From NCBI GenBank assembly GCA_964437505.1, contig CAYTGU010000005.1, forward strand, positions 1 through 64,000: a stretch of DNA of 64,000 bases, in the 5' to 3' direction. The first letter of the stretch is position 1; every line of letters starts with the position of its first letter. This stretch comes from JAHJDO01 sp964437505. Its GTDB lineage: Bacteria > JAHJDO01. Both the position numbers and the translations under genes were made by a program. Below, in pieces: positions 56,038-64,000 of the stretch. The notes beneath the pieces are model-generated. The model ran no database searches, had not been told where the DNA came from, and was given only the letters and a program-made list of their open reading frames with translations.

Positions 56038-57534
56038 ATGAAAAAGGAATTAATTATAAGCGTAGACGCTTATGAAGTAAGGACAGCGTTGTTGGAAGAA
56101 GGTGTCTTGGCTGAGTTTGCTATTGAAAGAAAAGGGGAAAGACGCATTGCAGGCAATATTTACAAAGGCAAGGTAAAAGCCATACTGCCAGGTATACAAT
56201 CCGCATTTGTAGATATAGGGCTGGAGAAAAACGGATTTCTGCACGTTAAGGATATAGCAACTCCTTCAGCAGTACTGGAAGATGTAGAAGAGTGCGAAGG
56301 AAGTGGTGGAATAGTTTCAAAGAGATCTCAAAAAGAGTCTATATCAGATATTCTGACTAATGATCAGGAAATACTTGTTCAAGTTATAAAGGAACAATTG
56401 GGAACAAAAGGAGTGAAGCTGTCGTCTTTTATTTCTATACCTGGTAGATTCTTGGTTTTGATGCCAACAGTTAATCATATAGGTGTATCCAGAAAAATAG
56501 ATAATCAAAATGAAAGATATCGCTTAAAAGAGATTGCTAAAAAAATCAGACCTGAGAATATGGGGCTTATTATTAGAACAGGAGGTGCAGGAAAGACAGA
56601 AAAAGAGTTCGCTGATGAAATTAATTATTTGGTAAGACTCTGGAGAAGGATTCAAAAAAGGGCGAAAATATCTGAGGCATTGACCGTGGTTTACCAAGAG
56701 TATAATTTGATCCACAGGCTTGTGCGGGACTTACTGCGTCCTGACATTCAAACAGTGTTGATAGATTCAAGTGATGAATATAACAAGTTGAGACAGTTTG
56801 TGGGTGGAGTATTGCCTGAAATGAAATCTCGTATAAAATTATACAATGAGAAACAGAAGTTATTTGATAAGTATAATCTAGAAAAAGAGATAGATAAAGC
56901 GTTGCAAAATAAAGTAAGACTAAAAAGTGGTGGATGGATATTAATTGAACAGACAGAGGCTCTTGTTTCTATAGACGTAAACACAGGGAAATATGTGGGG
57001 AAAACCTCCTTAGATGATACAGTTTTAAAAACTAATCTTGAGGCTGCTGTAGCGATAGCTCGTCAACTTCGTCTCAAGGATATGGGAGGAATTATAATAA
57101 TCGATTTTATTGATATGAAGTATGAAAAGCATAAACATAAGTTATTGCAAGTTTTTAAAGATGCTTTAAAAAGGGACAGAGCTAAGACTACAGTAGCGCA
57201 ATTAAGCAAACTTGGTCTTGCCGAAATGACCAGACAAAGAGTTAAGCAAAGTGTCATTGATTACTTATTCCAAGTTTGTCCTTATTGTAAGGGAAAAGGC
57301 AATATAAAGTCGTTAGCAACTACATGTATTGAGTTACAGCGAAGAATAGAGCAATTATGTGCGACCAGATCAATGCGGACTGTTTGGGTAAAGATTCACC
57401 CATCTATATCTTCTTATCTTACAAAGCATTATAGAAAAACATTGATTGGGTTGGAATTAACACATAATAAAAAAATCATTCTGGAATCGGATCTAAGCAT
57501 GCATATAGAGGCTTCGGAAGTAAAATGTTTGTAA
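56038..57534 (+). CDS. rng: Ribonuclease E/G family protein
   Basis: 498 residues, RNase G size. N-terminal S1 part (GNIYKGKVKAILPGIQSAFVDIG), RNase H-like and DNase-like catalytic core with metal Asp residues in SIDVNTGKYVG and IIIIDFIDM, and the zinc-link CPYCKGKG near residue 415. Endoribonuclease for rRNA and mRNA processing. No long C-terminal scaffold, so closer to RNase G. Confidence 0.92.
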   Translation: MKKELIISVDAYEVRTALLEEGVLAEFAIERKGERRIAGNIYKGKVKAILPGIQSAFVDIGLEKNGFLHVKDIATPSAVLEDVEECEGSGGIVSKRSQKESISDILTNDQEILVQVIKEQLGTKGVKLSSFISIPGRFLVLMPTVNHIGVSRKIDNQNERYRLKEIAKKIRPENMGLIIRTGGAGKTEKEFADEINYLVRLWRRIQKRAKISEALTVVYQEYNLIHRLVRDLLRPDIQTVLIDSSDEYNKLRQFVGGVLPEMKSRIKLYNEKQKLFDKYNLEKEIDKALQNKVRLKSGGWILIEQTEALVSIDVNTGKYVGKTSLDDTVLKTNLEAAVAIARQLRLKDMGGIIIIDFIDMKYEKHKHKLLQVFKDALKRDRAKTTVAQLSKLGLAEMTRQRVKQSVIDYLFQVCPYCKGKGNIKSLATTCIELQRRIEQLCATRSMRTVWVKIHPSISSYLTKHYRKTLIGLELTHNKKIILESDLSMHIEASEVKCL

Positions 57535-57617
57535 TACTATGACATGGTGGGCATTCAAGTTTGACAATTGCTTACGTGTATGCTACTCTCCGTCAACAAT
57601 TAAAAAGGGGATATAAA

Positions 57618-57950
57618 GTGCAAGCAGTTATTGTTACGGGTGGCAAGCAGTTCAAAGTTTCAGAAGGTGATGTTATAAAAACAGAAAAGATCGAAAAAAA
57701 GGTTGGTGACAAGATTAGTTTTGAACCTATCTTTATTTCTGATAAAGAAACTGTATCCGTAGATAAAGATTATCTAAAGGATGCGAAGGTTCATGGGGAA
57801 GTTGTCTCACAGATTAAAGGGAAGAAAATTATAGTATTTAAAAAGAAAAGACGCAAGGGTTACAGTCGTAAGATTGGACATAGGCAGCTTTTGACAGAGG
57901 TTAAGATTGGGAAAATATCTCTTGCAAAGGAAGAGAAAAAAAGTGCGTGA
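57618..57950 (+). CDS. rplU: Ribosomal protein L21
   Basis: 110 residues from GTG 57618 (AVIVTGGKQFKVSEGDVI, RKGYSRKIGHRQLLTEVKI). A longer frame back to a TTG at 57561 exists, but family members start at MQAVI/MYAII and AAGGGGAT lies 8 nt before this GTG. Binds 23S rRNA. The usual partner rpmA (L27) does not follow; a membrane protein gene does. Confidence 0.93.
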   Translation: MQAVIVTGGKQFKVSEGDVIKTEKIEKKVGDKISFEPIFISDKETVSVDKDYLKDAKVHGEVVSQIKGKKIIVFKKKRRKGYSRKIGHRQLLTEVKIGKISLAKEEKKSA

Positions 57951-58581
57951 TAAAAAACTAGAATCTGACATCATAGACCTAAAGGAATTTATTCGACTTT
58001 GGGTTACATTTGGAGAGTTTCTAAAACAAGGCGAAGAGAATTTAAATGCACAAAAAGAGCAGGAGTTTATGGAGGCGAAAAGTCTTCTAGCGCGTAAGTA
58101 TGAGTCAGTAAGCGGGGTACTTGAAGGTCAATACAGTCCTGATAATAAAATATCAAGTATACTAAGTCAATCAGTTTCATTGAATAATATAGCTTCCTCA
58201 GATATGCAATCCAGAAAACTGGAGAATGACTGGCATGTTTCTTATATATTCCTGAATAAACGATTGGGAGGGCTTGAAGGGCAGAAAGAGAAGTTAGCTA
58301 AAATCAGCACACTAGGAACTATAATTATACCAAAAATCAGAAGAGGACTAATTAAGCTTTTCGTTTTTGTAGTACTAATAGCTATTTTGACAGCAGGAGC
58401 TTATATTGGATATAGAGTGCTTTTTGTGAAGGCTGTTGTAGAACCTGAGGTAAAAACAAATGTTCCTGTACAAGTAGCAGAGAATGTTGTTGAGAACAAG
58501 ACCATTATTACTAATATTAGAAATATATTGAACGAAATAGCGGATAAGATAAAGAAGGATGGACGAAGTGAAATCAAGTAG
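57943..58581 (+). CDS. Hypothetical single-pass membrane protein
   Basis: About 212 residues from GTG 57943, overlapping rplU by 8 nt (a longer in-frame ATG at 57907 is possible but buried in rplU). Residues 1-140 are soluble, helical and Glu/Lys-rich (LWVTFGEFLKQGEENLNAQKEQEFMEAKSLL); a TM helix lies near residues 148-168 (LIKLFVFVVLIAILTAGAYIGY); a short tail follows. No family recognised. Sits where rpmA is expected. Confidence 0.6.
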   Translation: MRDKKLESDIIDLKEFIRLWVTFGEFLKQGEENLNAQKEQEFMEAKSLLARKYESVSGVLEGQYSPDNKISSILSQSVSLNNIASSDMQSRKLENDWHVSYIFLNKRLGGLEGQKEKLAKISTLGTIIIPKIRRGLIKLFVFVVLIAILTAGAYIGYRVLFVKAVVEPEVKTNVPVQVAENVVENKTIITNIRNILNEIADKIKKDGRSEIK

Positions 58582-58593
58582 AGGAATTCAATA

Positions 58594-58869
58594 ATGACAA
58601 AGAGAGACATTGTAATAAAGATTTCTGAAGAGTTGGGAGTGACTCAAGTTATTGTAGCAAAAGTGGTTGATAGACTGTTACACCATGTATGTGATAGTGT
58701 TCTCAAAGGAGAAAAGGTGGAATTGCGTAACTTCGGTGTTTTTGAACAAAAGTCGAGAAAAGCCAGACTGGGCCGTAATCCAAAGACTGGGCAGGAAGTA
58801 CCTATCCCTGCAAGAAAAGTTGCCTACTTCAAACCAGGAAAAATAATGAAAGAAAGGATGCTTGGCTAA
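58594..58869 (+). CDS. HU/IHF-family DNA-binding protein
   Basis: 91 residues. TKRDIVIKISEELGVTQ at the start, VELRNFGVFEQKSRKARLGRNPKTG beta-arm with PIPARKVAYFKPGK are typical HU/IHF. Bends DNA in the nucleoid. Followed by a strong terminator. Confidence 0.93.
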   Translation: MTKRDIVIKISEELGVTQVIVAKVVDRLLHHVCDSVLKGEKVELRNFGVFEQKSRKARLGRNPKTGQEVPIPARKVAYFKPGKIMKERMLG

Positions 58870-58889
58870 AAGAGATATGTCCTTGAGGT

Positions 58890-58930
58890 ATAAGGCTCGG
58901 CTTTTTAGTGTCCGAGTCTTATTTTTTTTG
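58890..58930 (+). terminator. Rho-independent terminator after HU gene
   Basis: 11-bp stem ATAAGGCTCGG (58890-58900) / CCGAGTCTTAT (58912-58922) with one G-U pair, 11-nt loop and a T run (58922-58929). Confidence 0.85.
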
Positions 58931-58939
58931 TGATAAAAG

Positions 58940-59941
58940 ATGAAAAAGTTAACGTATAAAAAAGCTGGTGTGGATATAAAAAAAGGGGACAAATTTGTAG
59001 ACGTAATAAAGCCTCTTGCGAAATCCACTTTTGATAAAGGCGTACTTAGCGGTTTAGGCGGTTTTGCTGGTTTCTATGAGCCCGATATTACTGAGTATAG
59101 CAAACCAGTTCTTCTTGGCGCAACAGATGGTGTTGGCACAAAGCTTGAAATAGCATGCAAGTGTAAAACATACAACACTGTTGGCATAGATTTAGTGGCA
59201 ATGTGTGTGAATGATCTTGTTGTGCAGGGCGCAAAGCCTTTATTCTTTCTTGATTATTTAGCTACAGGGCGTCTTAATGTTAAAAGTGCGGCAAGTGTTG
59301 TAGAAGGGATTGTCAAAGGATGCAAGGATGCTGAGTGCGCTTTGCTTGGTGGAGAAACAGCAGAAATGCCCGGATTTTATAAGCCGGGCGAATATGAGCT
59401 TGCAGGCTTTACAGTAGGGATTGTGGACAAGAGCAAAATAATAACCGGAGCAAAAATCACTTCAGGCGATGTCATAATAGGACTTCAATCCTCAGGGCTG
59501 CACAGCAATGGATTCTCTTTAGTAAGAAAGGTGTTTAATATTGATAAGATTGGTTCGCAATTAAAGAAGGAGCTTTTGACACCTACCAGAATTTATGTAA
59601 AGGTCATTATGAAACTTTTGGGAAAATGCAAGATAAAAGGAATGGCTCATATAACGGGTGGAGGTATTGAAGGAAATCTTGCAAGGGTTCTGCCAAAAGA
59701 CTGCCAGGCTCATATAAATAGAAAAAGCTGGAAAACACCTCATATATTTGAACAAATTCAGAAAGAGGGGAATATTGAAGTAAAGGAAATGTTTAAAGTG
59801 TTTAATATGGGCATTGGGATGATACTAGTGGTCTCCAAAAAAGAGGCTGACAAAGTAATGTCTTTTCTCTCTAAAATAGGAGAAAAAGCTTATTTGCTCG
59901 GAGAGATTTCTAAAGGCAAGCGTAAGGTAAAATTGATTTGA
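58940..59941 (+). CDS. purM: Phosphoribosylformylglycinamidine cyclo-ligase
   Basis: 333 residues. GLGGFAGFYEP near residue 35, GATDGVGTKLEIA, AMCVNDLVVQGAKPLFFLDY, GGETAEMPGFY, HITGGGIEGNL. Forms AIR in purine synthesis. Overlaps the purN region closely; purN ATG is 2 nt after its stop. Confidence 0.96.
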   Translation: MKKLTYKKAGVDIKKGDKFVDVIKPLAKSTFDKGVLSGLGGFAGFYEPDITEYSKPVLLGATDGVGTKLEIACKCKTYNTVGIDLVAMCVNDLVVQGAKPLFFLDYLATGRLNVKSAASVVEGIVKGCKDAECALLGGETAEMPGFYKPGEYELAGFTVGIVDKSKIITGAKITSGDVIIGLQSSGLHSNGFSLVRKVFNIDKIGSQLKKELLTPTRIYVKVIMKLLGKCKIKGMAHITGGGIEGNLARVLPKDCQAHINRKSWKTPHIFEQIQKEGNIEVKEMFKVFNMGIGMILVVSKKEADKVMSFLSKIGEKAYLLGEISKGKRKVKLI

Positions 59942-59943
59942 TT

Positions 59944-60552
59944 ATGGGAAAAGCAAAATTAGGGGTTTTGGTCTCAGGTAGAGGATCCAATCTTCAGTCT
60001 ATTATTGATAATATTGAAAAAGGGAAATTGAATGCGGAAATAGCTGTTGTTATAAGTGATGTGGAGGATGCGTATGCTCTGGAAAGGGCAAGAAAGCACA
60101 ATATAAGAACTTGTTTTGTTAATTCAAAGGACTTTAAAGCCCGAGGTAGATTTTTTGATGAAATAGGAAAGACTCTGGAAAAGAACAGTGTTGAATATGT
60201 GATTCTTGCAGGATTTATGAGAATAATTCCTTTATCATTGATAAATGCATACAAAAATAAAATATTAAATATTCACCCTGCGCTCCTTCCTTCTTTTCCG
60301 GGATTGGGTGTGCAGAAAAAAACACTGGAATATGGGGTAAAATACTCTGGCTGTACAGTGCATTTTGTTGATGAAGGGTGTGATACAGGTCCTATAGTTC
60401 TACAAGCAGTTGTTCCTGTGCTTGAGGACGATACTGAGGAAACTCTGTCTCAGCGCATTCTTAAAGAAGAACATAAAATTTATCCAGAGGCTATTGATAT
60501 GGTCATAAATGGCAAGGTAAAGATTGTGGGGAGAAGGGTGATAAGAAAGTGA
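59944..60552 (+). CDS. purN: Phosphoribosylglycinamide formyltransferase
   Basis: 202 residues from ATG 59944 (a TTG at 59938 in frame is less likely). LVSGRGSNLQSI, NIHPALLPSFPGLG, GCTVHFVDEGCDTGPIV with catalytic Asn, His, Asp. Formyl transfer to GAR. Overlaps tyrA by 4 nt. Confidence 0.95.
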   Translation: MGKAKLGVLVSGRGSNLQSIIDNIEKGKLNAEIAVVISDVEDAYALERARKHNIRTCFVNSKDFKARGRFFDEIGKTLEKNSVEYVILAGFMRIIPLSLINAYKNKILNIHPALLPSFPGLGVQKKTLEYGVKYSGCTVHFVDEGCDTGPIVLQAVVPVLEDDTEETLSQRILKEEHKIYPEAIDMVINGKVKIVGRRVIRK

Positions 60553-61415
60553 AAAAGAGATTATTTAATAAAGTTTGTATATTTGGGGTCGGGCTTCTTG
60601 GCGGTTCCATAGGTATGGCAATTAAAAAGAATGGGCTTGCCAATAAGGTTATTGGTATTGGCAGAGATATTGCAAAACTTAAAAAAGCTGTTTCTGCGGG
60701 AGCAGTTGATAGAGTTACAACCGATTATATAGCAGAAGTTAAGGATGCGGATCTGATAATTCTGTCAATGCATATAAATTCTTCTATTGAAGCTGCAAAA
60801 AAAATAGCGCCTTTTTTAAAAAAAGGAACGATAGTTACTGACGTAGAAAGTACAAAGGAACTGTTTTGCCGGAAGATGCAGGAGATATTGCCTGATGGAA
60901 TACATTTTGTCGGCGCGCATCCGATAGCCGGATTAGAAAGGCACGGTGTTGATGTTGCAACCAATAGATTATTTGATGGAACAGTGTGTGTAATTGCAAA
61001 GACCTCAAAAACAAATAAAAATGCGCTCCTAAAAGTTACAAAGCTATGGAATAAAGCAGGAGCCAATGTTGCCTTTTTCTCACCAGGTCAGCATGATAAG
61101 CTCGTTGCTCTTACAAGTCATCTGCCTCATATAACAGCTGTATCGCTTATTAATGCTTTGGGCAAAAAAGGTACAGTAGATAAAGATTTAAAACTTGTTA
61201 TTGGAAACGGGTTTAAAGACACAACCAGAATTGCTTCAAGCTCTCCTCAAATGTGGCAGGAAATATGTAAGACAAATAAAAAGAATATCTTGGATGTTTT
61301 ATCGGGATTCCAAAGAGAACTGGATAAGATATACAAATTAATAGACAAATCTGACAGCGAAAAACTAATCAAAGAATTTGAAAAAGCTAGGTCAATAAAA
61401 AACATTCTAGAATAA
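60549..61415 (+). CDS. tyrA: Prephenate dehydrogenase
   Basis: 288 residues, start GTG 60549. NAD fold FGVGLLGGSIGMAIK, VTDVESTKE, FVGAHPIAGLERHG, and LTSHLPHITAV. Oxidative decarboxylation of prephenate for tyrosine synthesis. No chorismate mutase or ACT domain is fused. Three nt before aroA. Confidence 0.93.
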   Translation: MKKRLFNKVCIFGVGLLGGSIGMAIKKNGLANKVIGIGRDIAKLKKAVSAGAVDRVTTDYIAEVKDADLIILSMHINSSIEAAKKIAPFLKKGTIVTDVESTKELFCRKMQEILPDGIHFVGAHPIAGLERHGVDVATNRLFDGTVCVIAKTSKTNKNALLKVTKLWNKAGANVAFFSPGQHDKLVALTSHLPHITAVSLINALGKKGTVDKDLKLVIGNGFKDTTRIASSSPQMWQEICKTNKKNILDVLSGFQRELDKIYKLIDKSDSEKLIKEFEKARSIKNILE

Positions 61416-61418
61416 AGT

Positions 61419-62774
61419 ATGTATAAACCTCCATTAATAATAACTCCTATAAAGAAATTATCCTGCACTATTTGTGTTCCCGGAGACAAATCAATTTCTC
61501 ATCGCGCTGTTATTCTTGGCTCTCTTGCAAAAGGCACAACAAAAATAACAGGTTTTCTTAAGAGCGAAGACTGCATGAGAACTGTTGAAATCTTCAGGCA
61601 GCTGGGTGTTGATATATCGATGGTCGGAAATGAGATAGTGATAACTTCGAATGGTCTCCATGGACTAAAAGAGCCAAAAGAAGATTTATATGCAGGTAAT
61701 TCAGGAACGACAATGAGACTTATGCTCGGGGTTCTGGCAGGTCAGAAGTTTACTGCAAGGATTACAGGCGATGATTCTCTTTGCAAAAGACCTATGCAAA
61801 GGGTCACAGAGCCATTAAGAAGAATGGGGGCTAAGATTACAGGTACCGTTAAAAGTGACAACGAATATGCTCCTGTTACAATTAGTGGGGAACAGCTCTC
61901 ACAAAAAAGAATAACACCGTCATTAATTCCCAGTGCACAGGTAAAATCCGCAATTCTTTTAGCAGGTTTATATGCAAAGGGTAAAACTTCAGTTTTAGAA
62001 TTTTCTAAATCACGAGATCATACTGAAAGAATGCTCAAATATTTTGGAGTAAATTTGGAGATAGAAGGAGAAATAGGAGAAGGATACAAAGTGTCAATAG
62101 ACGGTCACTCTCAATTGAAGTCTAAGGACATAGTTATCCCCGGAGATATTTCTTCTGCCGCGTTTTTTATTGTCGCTGCTTCATGTTTGAAAGATTCGAA
62201 AATTTTAATTAAAAATGTAGGAGTAAATCCTACGCGGACAGGTATAATTGATGTAATGGAAGGGATGGAGGCTAATATAGAATTAAAAAACGAAAAGACA
62301 ATTTCAGGAGAACCACGGGCGGATATTCTTGTTAAAAGCAGCAGGCTTAAGGGAACTACTATTGAACCTAATGAAATTCCAAGAATAATTGATGAAATTC
62401 CTATAATTGCGGTTGCTGCTGCATTTGCTAAAGGAAAGACTGTAATCAAAGGAGTCTCTGAATTGAAAGTTAAAGAAAGCAATAGGCTCATGGCAATTGA
62501 TAACCTATTTCACTACTTTGGAATGGAGCTTAATGATTGTAGTTCTGAAAGTCTGGTTATCCCGGGAGATCAAGTTAAAAACATGAAATCTAAACTCTTT
62601 GCCTTTAACAGCCTTGGAGACCACCGAATAGCTATGACAGGAATTATTATGGGTCTTATGGCAAAAGGAGAAACAAAGATAGGGGATACAGATTGTATTA
62701 ATACGTCTTTTCCTGACTTTATAAAAACATTGAAAAAAATGACTTCTGAAGGAACGATTAAAGTTGAGAAATAA
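61419..62774 (+). CDS. aroA: 3-phosphoshikimate 1-carboxyvinyltransferase (EPSP synthase)
   Basis: 451 residues. VPGDKSISHRAVILGSLA, AGNSGTTMRLMLGVLAG, DDSLCKRPMQR, SAQVKSAILLAGL, RDHTERML and the C-terminal SLGDHRIAM. Joins shikimate-3-phosphate and PEP. Overlaps cmk by 11 nt. Confidence 0.96.
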   Translation: MYKPPLIITPIKKLSCTICVPGDKSISHRAVILGSLAKGTTKITGFLKSEDCMRTVEIFRQLGVDISMVGNEIVITSNGLHGLKEPKEDLYAGNSGTTMRLMLGVLAGQKFTARITGDDSLCKRPMQRVTEPLRRMGAKITGTVKSDNEYAPVTISGEQLSQKRITPSLIPSAQVKSAILLAGLYAKGKTSVLEFSKSRDHTERMLKYFGVNLEIEGEIGEGYKVSIDGHSQLKSKDIVIPGDISSAAFFIVAASCLKDSKILIKNVGVNPTRTGIIDVMEGMEANIELKNEKTISGEPRADILVKSSRLKGTTIEPNEIPRIIDEIPIIAVAAAFAKGKTVIKGVSELKVKESNRLMAIDNLFHYFGMELNDCSSESLVIPGDQVKNMKSKLFAFNSLGDHRIAMTGIIMGLMAKGETKIGDTDCINTSFPDFIKTLKKMTSEGTIKVEK

Positions 62775-63426
62775 AATAACGATAGCTATTGACGGGCCTG
62801 CCGGTTCAGGTAAAAGCAGTGTTTCAAAGATTGTTGCAAGAAGGTTGGGGCTTTTGTATATAGACACAGGCGCTATGTACAGAGCGTTGACACTTAAGGC
62901 TATGAGAAATGGTATTGACATGAAAAAAGAGACAGATCTGGTAGAACTTGCGCATAATACGGAAATTGAGCTAATTCATCAGGAAGAGGAAACTGTTGTT
63001 TTACTTGATGGACGAGATGTAACAGAGGAAATAAGAGGAACTGATGTAACAAATAATGTCTTTTATCTTGCCAGAACAGAAGGGGTAAGAGAGTGCATGA
63101 AGAAATTGCAGAGGAAAATTGCAGAAAAAGGTAATGTTGTAATGGAGGGACGGGATATTACAACGGTTATATTGCCTGATGCTGACTACAAGTTTTATCT
63201 GGATGCTTCTTTTGAGGAGCGGGTAAAAAGACGCAGGAAAGAATTAGAACAAGATGGTCAGCAAGTTGTAAAATCAGAACTTTCAGAGGATATAAAAGTG
63301 CGGGACAAAAAAGATTTAACAAGAAAAATAGCGCCTTTAAAAAAAGCAGAGGATGCTATTATTGTTGACTCAACAGGAATGAGTTTGGAAGAAGAAGCAG
63401 AAACAGTCATATCCTATATAAAATGA
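62764..63426 (+). CDS. cmk: Cytidylate kinase
   Basis: 220 residues from TTG 62764. IAIDGPAGSGKSSVSKIVARRL, YIDTGAMYRALTL, VMEGRDITTVILPDA, and a KVRDKKDLTRKIAPL. Phosphorylates CMP/dCMP. The TTG start lies inside aroA; no better start is visible because the P-loop begins at once. Overlaps plsC by 4 nt, the common aroA-cmk-plsC order. Confidence 0.95.
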   Translation: MRNKITIAIDGPAGSGKSSVSKIVARRLGLLYIDTGAMYRALTLKAMRNGIDMKKETDLVELAHNTEIELIHQEEETVVLLDGRDVTEEIRGTDVTNNVFYLARTEGVRECMKKLQRKIAEKGNVVMEGRDITTVILPDADYKFYLDASFEERVKRRRKELEQDGQQVVKSELSEDIKVRDKKDLTRKIAPLKKAEDAIIVDSTGMSLEEEAETVISYIK

Positions 63427-64000
63427 TATATACAGTAGCTAAATTAATTTCATATATTTTCTGTAAGATTTATTTCAGATTAGAAGTGAATGGTGCTGAT
63501 AATATCCCTGAAAAGGGGGGAGTGTTAGTGGCTTCAAATCATGGCAGTTTCCTTGATCCTGTTATTGTAGGTGTTGGAATATCGAGACAAACTTATTACC
63601 TGACAAAACAAAGCTTGTTTGAGATTCCTATATTTAGATTGTTAATCAAAGCTTTGCATACTATTCCTGTAAGGCGTGAGTTGGTGAGTGTTTCTACCTT
63701 TAAAGAATTAATTAAATCCCTGAATGCTAAAAAAGTTATTATTTTATTTCCCGAAGGGACAAGAAGTCTGGATGGAAAACTAGGTCAAGGAAAAGTTGGT
63801 GTGGGTATGATTGCTTTAAAAGCAGATGTTCCCATTATACCTGCATATATAGATGGAGCAATAAAGGCTTTTCCTAAAAATGGAAAATGGATATATCCAA
63901 AGAAGATTAGAGTTATATTTGGCAAGCCAATTATGCCAAATTGTAAAGATCTAAATAAAAAAAACTATCGAGAGATAAGCACTCAAGTAATGCAGTCTAT
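63423..64000 (+). CDS. plsC: 1-acyl-glycerol-3-phosphate acyltransferase (PlsC family), 5' part
   Basis: The first 192 residues, running off the right edge. NHGSFLDP (NHxxxxD acyltransferase motif near residue 39) and FPEGTRS (near residue 117) are visible. It acylates lysophosphatidic acid at the membrane. Starts ATG 63423 inside the cmk stop. Confidence 0.93.
   Translation, partial: MIYTVAKLISYIFCKIYFRLEVNGADNIPEKGGVLVASNHGSFLDPVIVGVGISRQTYYLTKQSLFEIPIFRLLIKALHTIPVRRELVSVSTFKELIKSLNAKKVIILFPEGTRSLDGKLGQGKVGVGMIALKADVPIIPAYIDGAIKAFPKNGKWIYPKKIRVIFGKPIMPNCKDLNKKNYREISTQVMQS

Noticed and set aside
57561..57617. Longer L21 from TTG 57561
   Set aside because: L21 starts at the GTG 57618 with a good ribosome site; the extra 19 residues have no family match.

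Overview
The window is AT-rich, gene-dense bacterial DNA with short intergenic gaps and many 1-30 nt gene overlaps. It probably comes from an uncultivated Gram-negative lineage. Evidence for a Gram-negative cell is a PpiD/SurA-like periplasmic chaperone, a predicted lipoprotein, a PilT ATPase and a full peptidoglycan/division gene set. Split glycine decarboxylase (separate GcvPA), small palindromic repeats inside coding genes and rhamnoside-type metabolism would fit a candidate phylum such as Omnitrophota. That assignment is inference only; no rRNA gene is present.

Layout. (1) 1-4410 (+): the 3' part of a biosynthetic operon: ketosynthase end, acyl carrier protein, condensation-type acyltransferase, FAD oxidoreductase, acyl/aryl-adenylating ligase. 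(2) 4400-7275: a YihY/BrkB membrane protein, an AraC-type regulator and an orphan corrinoid protein with a terminator. (3) 7293-14557: a segment bounded by 26-bp near-identical direct repeats, holding typA, a lipoprotein-type acetolactate decarboxylase, a DUF167 gene, a RAYT transposase with its REP palindrome, a HEPN-like gene, a membrane protein and an AbiE toxin-antitoxin pair whose toxin carries a WYL-like tail. (4) 14561-19622 (+): priA, gcvT, gcvH, gcvPA. (5) 19624-30458 (-): a deoxysugar catabolic operon: rhamnulokinase, dehydrogenases, PHP protein, class II aldolase, a large GH106-like glycosidase, a xylose-isomerase-fold isomerase and a tiny membrane protein, with a decayed AraC remnant inside. 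(6) 30568-35070 (+): mannose-1-P guanylyltransferase, Na/Ca antiporter, apt, tRNA-Arg, tRNA-Val, two zinc-ribbon proteins, an RNase H gene that runs into the RNase P RNA gene.

(7) 35074-51502 (-): nadD, proA, proB, tsaC, pilT and a dcw-type cluster (ftsZ, ftsA, ftsQ, ddl, murB, murC) with rnr and ppiD. It is interrupted by BrnTA and HEPN/MNT toxin-antitoxin modules that sit beside copies of one dispersed repeat. (8) 51528-64000: tRNA-Arg (-), then (+) tmk-holB-ricT, a deacetylase/sugar-phosphate isomerase pair, tRNA-Leu, RNase E/G, L21, an unknown membrane protein, HU with a terminator, purM-purN, tyrA, aroA, cmk and the start of a plsC-type acyltransferase.

How it works together: regions 4, 6, 7 and 8 are housekeeping (replication restart, one-carbon metabolism, cell wall and division, proline, NAD, purine and aromatic synthesis). 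Regions 1, 3 and 5 are accessory. Several genes (typA, priA, tmk, brnT) have a good -10 box only 7-12 nt before the ATG and no Shine-Dalgarno, which suggests leaderless mRNAs beside classical SD-led genes.
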